Part shown: piece by piece, positions 1 through 9,448 of the stretch
Numbering within the stretch: position 1 is the stretch's first letter
Layout: every line of letters begins with the position of its first letter
Source: Blattamonas nauphoetae
Taxonomy: Eukaryota > Preaxostyla > Oxymonadida
Direction: 5' to 3'
NCBI GenBank assembly: GCA_033064195.1
Contig: JARBJD010000056.1
Coordinates: forward strand, 186,001 to 250,000
DNA length: 64,000 nt
Program-made: the position numbers and the translations under genes
Notes under the pieces: model-generated
The model's input: only the letters and a program-made list of their open reading frames with translations
Told to the model about the DNA's origin: nothing
The model's database searches: none

Positions 1-2976
1 AACTCGATCCCACAAGAAAGTAATGAAAACACCGTTCTCTCATTCAGTGATTGACTCCTCGAGTGTTACTCTCGTAAAGTTAAAACAATTTCAAGTTAGA
101 GGGATCGAGCAGGATGAAGTGAATCACGTGTCATGTCGCGAGGAGCATGTCCATCATTTTTTTTGTTTTACAGTTTTCACGTCACTCAGAATTTTTTGTC
201 TTCTCATTTTTTCTCAAACTGTGTCTAACTCTCAAAATTAGTATTCATAGAAAATTGAACCACATTGTGCCTCTATTCAGAAAAATACATCCGTTTTACA
301 GCCGGATCAGGACGTCGTGTCGGGCAGTATAAGGTGGGATGATCGTGAATACATTCTTGTTAGAAAATCAAAGAGAGGTATCTCAATAGCGAGATGATGA
401 ATAAGATGAAACAAAACGAGATTAATTCTCGAAATCTACAGTGCGGAAGATTAAACTGCAACGCCCACATGAGAAAGCTAGGGAGACCATACTGTGTTTA
501 TTTTCTTCCTTGGAGAGTTGGTAAGTGCTCCTTTAGACGCTCGCTGTCAAAACAGCCTGGTTGGTCTGTGAGGACCCAAAATGACCACTTGGGGTGAGAT
601 CGGATCTCAGTCGGATAAACTCGTTTTTATTGCTCAATTCGACTTACGCAAACAATTTCGGTAAGAATACAGATAAAAGTAAAATAAATGTCGAAATGGA
701 GAGATAAACTGAGAAAAGGGGGAAAAGTTAAAAGTGAGAATCCACAATGGCATTATCCTTTTGAATGGATTAAAAGAAGAAACGGACAAATGTAAATTGG
801 TATCTTTCTCACATATCTCGCTATTTTGTCCCTTCTTTCGAGTTTAAGAGTGTGAAACAGTCGCTGTATTTTTGAAGTTGCCTTTTCTGCTTTCAAAACG
901 GAGTTTGACAATTGAATGACAGAATAATCTCAGACAAGGTATGCTTGAGTCAGGATTCGGAGCTGAAAGGTCAATTGACTCGAACATCGAAAGATCCTGT
1001 TTTTTCCTGTTCGCACAGAAAACTCTTCTGTGACGTCCGGGGTGATCCTCAAAATTATCTGATTCGACTGTGAGACATATTTCCGACAGAAATAGTTTCG
1101 AGATGTGTCAAAGCAGGAACAATTTCAGCTATAGTTGAGAGAGAGAAAGAAAGCAGGGCAAGAGAAAGGTGAGAGGAAAACATTCAGTACAAAAGTGATG
1201 AGAAAAGTGAGGACACACCATGAAAACGTGGAGTTTTGTTTGGTTCCATCGAAAAGCAACTTGATGGGAACTGTCGGCATGAGTCGTGTTCACTTCAGCT
1301 TGACTGCTATTCTTGTCTGGTGAGAGAGAAATTCTGAGAATAGCAGGATTGTTGTCAGATGTTCAAAATAAAGATGAACACAAAAACAATAAACACCTTG
1401 AATTGGCTGAACAGTAACAATTGTCGAATCTGGCTGAATAGCTTGTCTGATTGTGGAAGAAATTTGAAAAACAGTTTGAAAGAGTGTATTAAGTCAAACT
1501 GTGAAAGGAAGAGCGACTGGACGCGATTGGAGGAGAATGATTGGAAGATCAAACCATGTTGTTTCTTTTTCTCGTCACGTCAACAAGATTGTTTCTCAGC
1601 GTTTATTTTCTGAAACGATCATATGGATAAAAATCGTGAAATGGAGGCAAAATGGAAAAAGGACGCTTCTGTCAGCGTTGCAGTTTTGCCTTCCCCACTG
1701 TAGTCCAAGATCAGAACAAGTCCACATTCCGATCCAAACAAAACTCCACTGAAACACTACACGACAGAGTTTTCAGCGCTTAGGGATGAGCAACGGACGG
1801 ACAAAAAGACGTTCAACTCGGACAACGGACAGCGGACATGTCCAAGTGAAAAAGAAGTGCTTCATGTGGCCTAAATCAACGTGATTGACACTGAATTCGT
1901 TCATAAATAAGTGAATAATTGTAATCAAATTCAGATTTTGTCTTTCATAAAAATGATAAAAGAGTACTAGAGAATTCGGACAAAATGACCCATTAATTGC
2001 AGAAATGTCCAAGCTTGTCCGATCTTGGACATTCACTCAATTGTTGAAAAAACGAATCATCTGAATTTCTTCACAATCCAATTGTGATCAGTTCAAAACG
2101 GACAAAACTGTCCTGTCCTGGACATGTCCGGATCGTCCTCCCCATCGGATGTTGACTTCGACTCACATTTTCTCTCAGAGACCATTACATCGCAATTCGA
2201 ATTCCCTTGTCCATTCCACACTTCTTTTATCCAATTGTCACTCATTGCTGTCTCCATTGACTTTCAAACTTGTGGAGATCTCCACAATTCACACTTTGCC
2301 CATCTCCTCACTCTCGATGATGTCACACTGAATTGACACATGGAAAATGAACAATATTAGTATTCCTTTTTCTTATCGTTTCACTCTTCTCTACCTCTTT
2401 CTCTTCATTTGTCTGTAATAGATGATAAAATCTTTCTCCAATCAGAAATGGACATAAATAGAAGAAATCTGGATCACAAACAACATCAGTATGCATCTTT
2501 TTTTCTTTCTCCACTCATATTCATCGATTAGTCTCATTACACGCCTCCTCTTTTCTTCCAAACAAAACGCAGAAGATCAAGGACATCACATTCCCGACAC
2601 TGTCCACAATTCTGCTTTTCTCATTGTCAGTTCATTATCTGAAGGAAAGGTTCACATCTTCAGACTCGACACAATGTCTAATTCACTCAGAATCGAGAAC
2701 CGCCTTGAGATCAAACTGAAGGAGTCTCTGAACATCACAGCATATTTTTGATCAATCTCCGAAACGAACCGTGAAGTGCGACTTTGTCAACACTCCATTA
2801 TTCTGTTCGGATTCGCAATCGATGAGGAGCCGACCCCAGAAAAGTGCAACAATCAGGACGGATTTCCACGCGTACTCGACTTAAACAACCATCAATTTCA
2901 TGCGCAACAGTACCTAGTCTCATCTACCACGCTGAATCTTTGAGGAAAATGAACAAGAATCTGTCACATATAGTCG
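1..2976. other. Gene-poor AT-rich stretch
   Basis: No reading frame here has convincing protein-like composition or recognisable domains. Stretches such as 2491-2751 (+) are open and mildly hydrophobic. They could belong to the same decayed beta-helix gene whose clearer remnant is at 2977-3495, but I cannot show it. Between about 1785 and 2140 the short motif GGACA/TGTCC recurs many times on both strands, including the palindrome GGACATGTCC twice, giving local inverted-repeat character. No tRNA-like box pair or other RNA gene was seen by eye. Confidence 0.4.
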
Positions 2977-3495
2977 GTGGACGAAAATCATCATCATGAG
3001 TCTCTGACGGGGAAGAACAAAGCCAACCACCATGACGAAACGACAAACTTCATATTTATCTTCACACACTGCTCTATTTTGGTATCATTGATGATACTTG
3101 ATTGCGGATGGATGGGAACATCGGCTGGAAAACTCTCGAACTCCAACGTGACTGTCTCGTCGAGTACGATCATCTCAAATCCTGAATGTTCCCCATTTAT
3201 GATTGTCTGTTCTGAGGGGAACGATGACAGTTCGATTTCGATCATTGACGTTGTTCACCGATCGAGTGAACTTCGGACGCTCCTTCCTCTGACAGCCATT
3301 TCGTCGCTCAACCATCTCGACTCCTCCCAGCCGTCCTGCTCTGAGATGAACTCTGATGTCTCCGTCAGTTGCTCCGGTCTCTCGATCGACGATGCTTCCT
3401 TCGTTCTTGGATCTGGTCGTCTCCTCTCTATCCCGAAAACACCAACCGACCAACCGCACATTTGTCGTCTCCTTCAACAGGCGCGGGGAATTTGA
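2977..3495 (+). pseudogene. Fragment of beta-helix surface protein
   Basis: An open frame of about 172 codons without a signal peptide. From about residue 55 to the end it has the short-strand, Ser/Thr/Val-rich style of the beta-helix surface proteins in the right half of this window, for example SNSNVTVSSSTIISNPECSP and later SVSCSGLSIDDASFVLGSG. It lacks the N-terminal signal, the C-G/P-C signature, the transmembrane segment and any continuation, and it stops immediately before a tandem repeat. The simplest reading is a truncated remnant of a family member. Family membership is inferred from composition and phrase style only. A short independent gene is possible but less likely. Confidence 0.4.
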
Positions 3496-3556
3496 CATCT
3501 CTGCTGTCAATGCCTGAAGAATCAATGGAATCGTTCTCTTGATTCGTCTCGTCGCT

Positions 3557-4360
3557 TCCCTCGTGTGATCATCCCCTCCCCTCGTGTGATCATCCCCACC
3601 ACTCCCCTCGTGTGATCATCCCCACCCCTCACCTCGTGTGATCATCCCCTCCCCTCACCTCGTGTGATCATCCCCTCCCCTCACCTCGTGTGATCATCCC
3701 CTCCCCTCACCTCGTGTGATCATCCCCTCCCCTCACCTCGTGTGATCATCCCCTCCCCTCACCTCGTGTGATCATCCCCTCCCCCTCACCTCGTGTGATC
3801 ATCCCCTCCCCCTCACCTCGTGTGATCATCCCCTCCCCCTCACCTCGTGTGATCATCCCCACCCCTCACCTCGTGTGATCATCCCCTCCCCCTCACCTCG
3901 TGTGATCATCCCCTCCCTTCACCTCGTGTGATCATCCCCTCCCCCTCACCTCGTGTGATCATCCCCTCCCCCTCACCTCGTGTGATCATCCCTCCCCTCA
4001 CCTCGTGTGATCATCCCCACCCCTCCCCTCGTGTGATCATCCCCACCCCTCACCTCGTGTGATCATCCCCTCCCTTCACCTCGTGTGATCATCCCCTCCC
4101 CCTCACCTCGTGTGATCATCCCCACCCCTCACCTCGTGTGATCATCCCCTCCCTCACCTCGTGTGATCATCCCCTCCCTTCACCTCGTGTGATCATCCCC
4201 TCCCCCTCACCTCGTGTGATCATCCCCTCCCCCTCACCTCGTGTGATCATCCCCTCCCCTCACCTCGTGTGATCATCCCTCCCTCACCTCGTGTGATCAT
4301 CCCCACCCCTCCCCTCGTGTGCTCATTCCCTCCCCTCACCTCGTGTGCTCATTCCCTCTT
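3557..4360. repeat. GC-rich minisatellite, ~26 bp unit, about 30 copies
   Basis: Roughly 800 bases of tandem repeat built on CCTCGTGTGATCATCCCCTC followed by CCCTCA or close variants. Units vary by a C/A change (CCCCACC versus CCCCTCC) and by one or two bases in length, so the reading frame is not kept across the array. Each unit contains the palindrome TGATCA. The strand is strongly C/T-rich. The copies at the right end (about 4310-4350) read GTGCTCATTCC and are the most diverged. Confidence 0.95.
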
Positions 4361-4680
4361 GCCCCTTCGCACGGTCATCACAGCCTATCCACACTCCAAA
4401 ACGTCACTTTCCCACCTCATCCTCTTAAATTGCTTTTTCTTCCTCATTTTCACGCATCCACATGTAACCTTCCTATTTCACTCTTATTGCTTTCGTCATT
4501 ACTTTATTAATTCCTGGGTTTAGTCGTCTACAGAAAGAATTGGTTGATCAAGCCCATCGTTGCGACTTACGAGTGGTGACCTCCTAATTAGGCGCTGTCC
4601 GAGGACGGACAGCGCCTCACCTTGTCCGGACAATTGCTCCTCACTATCAGCGCTCTCAAGTGAATCCCATTCATTGGAAA
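4361..4680. other. Intergenic flank of the retrotransposon with a hairpin
   Basis: No gene seen. At 4591-4616 GGCGCTGTCC and GGACAGCGCC form a perfect 10-bp stem with a 6-base loop, followed by another GTCCGGAC palindrome near 4625. This lies just outside the inferred left end of the DIRS-like element. Confidence 0.5.
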
Positions 4681-4780
4681 AGAGGGCTTCCAGTCCCTTC
4701 AGCCCATCACAAAACCAGGGCTCCACTTCATTGAGATTAGGACGTGACCGGTGAAGTGTTTTTATTAATGGGTAGGCCTG
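4681..4780 (+). repeat. Left inverted terminal repeat of DIRS-like element
   Basis: The inner 60 bases (about 4720-4780, ending TTAATGGGTAGGCCTG) are the reverse complement of 9328-9388. The outer part (4684-4738, beginning GGGCTTCCAGTCCC) is the reverse complement of 8934-8989 in the internal complementary region. The gag-like start codon follows 8 bases after the repeat. Confidence 0.9.
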
Positions 4781-4787
4781 ATCAAAT

Positions 4788-5915
4788 ATGTTAAACGACA
4801 GTGATTCACCACCGACAAACGTCTCCATACATCATCCAATCACATTGGATGACCTGGACTCGCGTATAGAAGCAGTACTCACTTCACTCATGGAGAACAG
4901 CCAAGTCGCCACCTCCAACAGCCATTGGCCTACCAAGCGGTCAAAAGTCAGTAAACGCAGAAATCAAGTAGCATCCCGCAGAGCTCGCACCACACGCTCT
5001 CCAAGCAGCTCTTCACACTCAGAAAGTCCTATACGGAAACAAAAGAGGATGAAAAGTCACAACTCGAAGTCGAAGGACAGAAAGAAGGACAAAAAGAGGC
5101 TTTCGCGGAAACAAAAGCACAAATCCTCCCACAAACACCATTCTTCGAAAACCCGTTCACTCGATAGACATACATCTCAATCCTCTTTACATCGCAGCAA
5201 TCATCGGGATGAACGGAAAACACTTCAACCTGACAGCTCCGACGGTGATGATTCATCATCACCCGACAAAATCTCAGCACTGTTCAAAAGAATTAAAACA
5301 AAAGTTCCAACCTTCTCGGATACATGGTTGGATAGCGTTTTGTCTCCCCGGCGGAAAGACCGCTTGATTTCAAAATCAGTGAGTACCCAGCTTCATATAG
5401 GAATCCCAACTGATATTGCTTCCGGCCTTAACGATGGAACCGACACAGACAACCTACGGAACAAGGCGCTGGTAGGAGCTGTACAATCCTCACACGCAGC
5501 CATCGCCCAGTTAGTTCAGCTTTATTTTGCGATAGAAAATTCTGACTCGTCAAGCCCTTTCCTCGAGACCATAGTTGATTCCATCGTCTTATGTCTAGAC
5601 GCAGCGACTAGGGCCAATCACTCCAGATACTTTGTGGATGAGGCCGCGGCAATTGCTCTAGCGGGGGAGCTTAATATCAAGCTCCCGTTCGTTCCAAAAC
5701 CGGCTACCGCTCCTCATAGCTTCTCACAAACACAAACATCCCACACCCCAACGCATCCCTTAAATAACACCTCTATCAGGCAACCCCCTCTTCTTACTCA
5801 TCCTGCTCCCCAGCCTGGTGTTTTTCAGAGCGGGGGGATCGGAGCACCCCCCGCCCAAACCCAAGCTCCGAAGCAGTACAGGAACCAGAGAGGTCGCCCA
5901 TACCGACGTCCATAG
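4788..5915 (+). CDS. Gag-like ORF1 protein of DIRS-type element
   Basis: A 375-residue protein beginning 8 bases inside the left terminal repeat. Residues about 45-130 are extremely Lys/Arg/Ser/His-rich with RS-like runs, suited to binding nucleic acid. The middle (about 160-310) is a more ordinary helical stretch, and the C-terminus is Pro/Gln/Thr-rich ending in an Arg-rich tail (QYRNQRGRPYRRP). No zinc knuckle or protease was seen. By position this is the structural (gag) protein of the retrotransposon; the function rests on position, not on a recognised domain. The RT frame follows in another frame, its first ATG 62 bases after this stop. Confidence 0.7.
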   Translation: MLNDSDSPPTNVSIHHPITLDDLDSRIEAVLTSLMENSQVATSNSHWPTKRSKVSKRRNQVASRRARTTRSPSSSSHSESPIRKQKRMKSHNSKSKDRKKDKKRLSRKQKHKSSHKHHSSKTRSLDRHTSQSSLHRSNHRDERKTLQPDSSDGDDSSSPDKISALFKRIKTKVPTFSDTWLDSVLSPRRKDRLISKSVSTQLHIGIPTDIASGLNDGTDTDNLRNKALVGAVQSSHAAIAQLVQLYFAIENSDSSSPFLETIVDSIVLCLDAATRANHSRYFVDEAAAIALAGELNIKLPFVPKPATAPHSFSQTQTSHTPTHPLNNTSIRQPPLLTHPAPQPGVFQSGGIGAPPAQTQAPKQYRNQRGRPYRRP

Positions 5916-5977
5916 ACTTCTCTACTGCACTCCGAAAGAACAGCTCGGCATGGAAGATAATAGGTGGATGGGAGAGG

Positions 5978-7904
5978 GTGGTATCAGGGGTAGTGTGGGA
6001 ATGGAGGGACATCGATTCAAAAACAAGACTAGCACATCGCAGACAATCGAAACCCTTCACGGGTTCCTTGGATCAGATGATGGCATACAGAGGGATATTG
6101 GAGGAGGAAATTCAGAATGGGATCGTGGGCCGCATCCCAGACAGGGCAGCACGACTAGTAATGCACACCTTCCTCGTCCCGAAGAAGGACGGATCTTGGA
6201 GGAAGGTACTGGATGCGACTCCACTCAACCAAGAAATCATTTCACATCACTTCAAAATGGAAACCATCCAATCGGCTTTCCCCTTCATTTCAACGAACAG
6301 TCACTTCACTTCAATCGATATTCAGAGTGCCTTCTCACACATACATGTGCCACAGCATCTACAGCCTTTCCTCTGCTTCAGGTTCAACAGACAGACATAT
6401 GCATATCGAACAATGCCGTTCGGCATTTCAGTGGCACCTCGTCATTTCACCAAAACTCTCAAGCCCGCGATCAAGGCACTCCGAACACAGCTAGGAATCC
6501 CTATCCTTTTCTACATCGACGATATCCTCCTCATTTCACCCTCGTTCGAGGATGCTGTCCGGAATACGAAGACAGCAATGGGATTCCTGACAAATCTTGG
6601 ATTCATCCTTTCAAAGAACAAGTGCCAGCTTATTCCGTCACAGTCAATCCAATTCCTGGGATGGAAGATCTCGGCTCCAACACTTTCGGTAACAATCCCA
6701 CAGTCGAGGAGGCACTCACTCCTCAAATCCCTTCGACATTGCATCTCGCTTGCCCTGTCTCGCTCGAGAGTGCGAACCCGCGACCTGGCATCTCTCATCG
6801 GAAAATTGTCATTTCTCAGAACATCGATTCCTTCAGCGAGCCTCTACCTCTCAGCCCTCAACAGAATGAAGGAGGCTGCCATATCCAAGTTCGGATGGGA
6901 GTCCTCCCTCATGCTCAACCCATCGATCCTGGGGAGTTAACATTTTGGAGGCAGTCCGTCTTGGCAAATCGTCCAACATCCTTCGACACAACACTCCCAC
7001 AAGCGACTCTAACTACCGATGCGGGTCCAGTGGGATGGGGGGCGACCTTTCACTGGAATGGAGGGACGAGGAATCTGCACGGAAGTTGGACAACAGAACA
7101 GACTACGATGACCAGCAACTGGAAGGAGACGGCGGCGGTCCTGTGCGCAATTACCAGTCTGGCGAAGCTTATCACGTCACACTCGATCACCTCCTCCTCC
7201 TTCAAACGGACAACACTCCGACACTCTTCAACATCAAGCATCAGAGGGCATGTCCAACCCTACTTCAAATCACTCGAAAAGTGATCACAGCACTTCGCTC
7301 ACTTCAGCTCAGCCATATTCAGATTCAACACATTCCAGGCTCGCAGAACACGATTGCAGACTCCCTCTCTCGCCTATCGCGGACGGGAGAGTATCACCTC
7401 CTCCCAGCAGCCCTCGAACAAATACGAATACGATGGAACTTCGTTCCAGAGATCGACTTTTTTGCGTCAAGCAGAAACAAGCAATGCGACGTTTTCTGGA
7501 CGTTGACAGACGATGCTCTGAGTCGAGGATGGTCTACGATGACGATGAAGATTCTTTTACATCCTCCGATTATTCTACTGTCGAAAGTGATGAAGAAGTT
7601 GATGACGGAAGAAGTGGAGCAAGCTGTTTTGATAACTCCAGAGTGGAACGGGCAGGTGTGGACGACAGCACTCAACAAGATGGAACTGGACCACTTCAAT
7701 CTCGGCGATTACGAGGAGGTGATGGCGCAGGACTCCTCCCGCACCGGAACGTCACTCCCACCAGGGAGAGCAAGAGCAAGTTTACTGGGAAGGAGAACGA
7801 ACTTGGTCTCAACTTCTACCATCTCCTCGCGTCGACTGCAGGCCTCGACCCTGGAATTGAAGACGTCTTCGAAAACCAGTACAAGGCAAAGGGTCCATGG
7901 ATGA
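5978..7904 (+). pseudogene. Reverse transcriptase / RNase H, frameshifted
   Basis: The RT part is intact in one frame (5978-6940, 320 residues). It has the palm motifs TFLVPKKDGSWRKVLD, TSIDIQSAFSHIHVP, the catalytic FYIDDILL and the following FLGWKIS. The Tyr-Ile-Asp-Asp box carries both catalytic aspartates, and the open frame reaches further upstream without a stop. The frame stops at 6940. RNase H then continues in a second frame (about 6936-7170, containing LTTDAGPVGWGATF) and a third (about 7170-7760, containing TDNTPTLFNI and IPGSQNTIADSLSRL). After that comes the DIRS-typical C-terminal segment with IDFFASSRNKQCDVFW and ITPEWNGQVW. Two shifts within one domain argue for decay, although programmed frameshifting at one of them cannot be excluded. 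Confidence 0.8.
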
Positions 7905-8857
7905 GAGCATGGAAACACTTCGCACTGTTCTGTGCCAAGCGCCACTTTACCGAGCATCATGTCATTTCATCTCCAAAAATTGAACTTGTTCTGTGCTCCT
8001 TCCTCCTCGAACTACGCGACAGCTTTCCTTCGGAGTCCACATTCCCAGATGATGCTGTTGTCAAAGTTGCCAGATCACTGATTCCATTTCATCAGTCATT
8101 GAGAAGCACAGACTCTTTACTCAACCACTTCAAACGCATTCTTAACAAACAAAACCCTCTCAAAACAACGAAGAGGAAGTATTCGTTTATCTGGAGTATC
8201 AACCTCCTTCTCGGCTGGGCGAAGAAGTCATTTCACAACCATCTCACAATCGTTAACCTCCAACAACGAGCCGCTGCTCTCACCCTCGCCAACTCCTGTC
8301 TTCGTCGAGAAGAACTAGTCACAATGAACTGGGAGGAAGTAGAATGGTTCGAGAAGACTTCATTCAACCCGACAGCCTTCGTCACCCTTTCGGTAGTCTC
8401 CAAGCAGCAGCAAGACAAAAGAACTTTACGCATCCTGCACGACGAAGGTGGAGAATCCTTTTCTCCATTTCACGCCCTTCGTCTCTACCAAACCGCACTC
8501 GAGGCATGGAAAATCGAACACGCTCATCTCCCACACCTCGATGACAACGCTTGCTGGATTAGCTTCACGTCAGGTCGACGTCTCCGCTCATCCCACGTCG
8601 CAAACCTTTTGTCTGGCGTCCTACTCCAACTGGAGCTCCCTCCACACTTCAAACCTTACTCTATCAAGCACGCTTCAGTAAGCTACCTCGCCTCTCAGCG
8701 GAAAATCAAGAAATCAGCCATTCGAACGTTTGTCGGCTGGTCACCCGATTCACGTGTCATACAACTCCACTACTCACTGCCTATTCAGATCGGGCGAAAC
8801 GCCCAGGACTTGGCCTCCGCCTGGTGGCAGCAGCTCAACGCTGATTCACGGCCTTAA
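7250..8857 (+). CDS. Tyrosine recombinase of DIRS-type element
   Basis: The open frame runs from 7250, but recombinase-like sequence starts near 7780, so about the last 360 codons are meaningful and the upstream part is a shadow of RNase H. Visible catalytic elements are the first Arg in NSCLRREELVTMNW, a His in IKHASVSYLA, the GW before the active site, and the candidate nucleophile Tyr in VIQLHYS. The expected H-x-x-R box reads His-Ala-Ser-Val, so the second Arg seems missing. That is either divergence or damage. The enzyme would integrate the circular cDNA. The start of this ORF overlaps the end of RT/RNase H, as is usual in DIRS elements. Confidence 0.75.
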   Translation: MSNPTSNHSKSDHSTSLTSAQPYSDSTHSRLAEHDCRLPLSPIADGRVSPPPSSPRTNTNTMELRSRDRLFCVKQKQAMRRFLDVDRRCSESRMVYDDDEDSFTSSDYSTVESDEEVDDGRSGASCFDNSRVERAGVDDSTQQDGTGPLQSRRLRGGDGAGLLPHRNVTPTRESKSKFTGKENELGLNFYHLLASTAGLDPGIEDVFENQYKAKGPWMRAWKHFALFCAKRHFTEHHVISSPKIELVLCSFLLELRDSFPSESTFPDDAVVKVARSLIPFHQSLRSTDSLLNHFKRILNKQNPLKTTKRKYSFIWSINLLLGWAKKSFHNHLTIVNLQQRAAALTLANSCLRREELVTMNWEEVEWFEKTSFNPTAFVTLSVVSKQQQDKRTLRILHDEGGESFSPFHALRLYQTALEAWKIEHAHLPHLDDNACWISFTSGRRLRSSHVANLLSGVLLQLELPPHFKPYSIKHASVSYLASQRKIKKSAIRTFVGWSPDSRVIQLHYSLPIQIGRNAQDLASAWWQQLNADSRP

Positions 8858-8933
8858 TTCTGACTGTAAATTACTCTTTCGACACACCTCACGGCATGTT
8901 CCTTTCGCATTCTCGCTTTTTCAGGTCTTTTGA

Positions 8934-9016
8934 AATCTCAATGAAGTGGAGCCCTGGTTTTGTGATGGGCTGAAGGGACTGGAAGCCCTTCTCAAAAACC
9001 AGCGCTCCACTTCATC
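8934..9016 (+). repeat. Internal complementary region (ICR) of DIRS-like element
   Basis: 8934-8989 is the reverse complement of the left outer end (4684-4738). The adjoining 8988-9016 is the reverse complement of the right outer end (about 9371-9402). The junction GGAAGCCCTT/CTCAAAAACC therefore brings the two element ends together, as expected of the template that completes the ends during replication. It begins 77 bases after the recombinase stop. Confidence 0.88.
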
Positions 9017-9046
9017 ACTTCATCTGCCACGCCGTCGCCCATCACG

Positions 9047-9192
9047 TCGAGGAGTTGCCGTATCCAGTCCGTCGAGTAGTTGCCATGCCCCGTTCGTCGA
9101 GTAGTTGTCATGTCCCAATTGTCTAGGAGTTGCCATGACCCGTTCGTCGAGAAGTTGCCATGTCCCAATTGTCAAGTAGTTGCCAAGTCCCG
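9047..9192 (+). repeat. Short ~30 bp tandem repeat inside the element
   Basis: Five imperfect copies built on GTCGAGTAGTTGCCATG followed by TCCC and either GTTC or AATT. It lies between the internal complementary region and the right terminal repeat of the DIRS-like element, in its non-coding 3' part. Confidence 0.75.
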
Positions 9193-9327
9193 CGTCCGGG
9201 GGGTTTCTTCTCTATACGAGTTTCTTCCTCCCTTGCTCCCTTCAAGGTTGATAAACCCAGAACCACTCGTTGTGCCTTCGTGTCACGAGTGGGACTATGT
9301 AGGCAATCACTTCATTCACGTCATTTG

Positions 9328-9402
9328 CAGGCCTACCCATTAATAAAAACACTTCACCGGTCACGTCCTAATCTCAATGAAGTGGAGCGCTGGTTTTTGA
9401 GA
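9328..9402 (-). repeat. Right inverted terminal repeat of DIRS-like element
   Basis: CAGGCCTACCCATTAATAAA and onward is the reverse complement of the inner left repeat. Identity runs through the shared CTCAATGAAGTGGAGC, after which left and right ends differ. The outer 30 bases are instead complementary to the second half of the internal region at 8988-9016. The element ends close to TTTTTGAGA, about 47 bases from the stop of the next gene. Confidence 0.88.
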
Positions 9403-9448
9403 ACGAGCTCAAAATTCATGAACATCGTTGTTGACACCGCATCGTTTA

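Larger units (their letters stand above)
4681..9402 (+). mobile_element. DIRS-type tyrosine-recombinase retrotransposon
   Basis: A 4.7-kb element with three coding regions in order: a basic gag-like protein, reverse transcriptase/RNase H, and a tyrosine recombinase. There is no aspartic protease and no DDE integrase. The ends are inverted repeats (4681-4780 versus 9328-9402). Upstream of the right end, 8934-9016 is an internal complementary region. Its first half is the complement of the left outer end (4684-4738) and its second half the complement of the right outer end (about 9371-9402). That pattern is the hallmark of DIRS-1-type elements, which replicate through a circular intermediate and integrate by recombinase without target duplication. 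No flanking duplication is visible. The RT/RNase H region carries frame disruptions, so this copy is probably not autonomous. Confidence 0.88.

Noticed and set aside
3557-4360. Possible CRISPR array
   Set aside because: Units are contiguous with no unique spacers, and the host is eukaryotic; it is a minisatellite.
5818-7284. 488-codon plus-strand frame across the retrotransposon
   Set aside because: Only its last part (RNase H) is meaningful; the rest is out of frame with the intact RT palm motifs.
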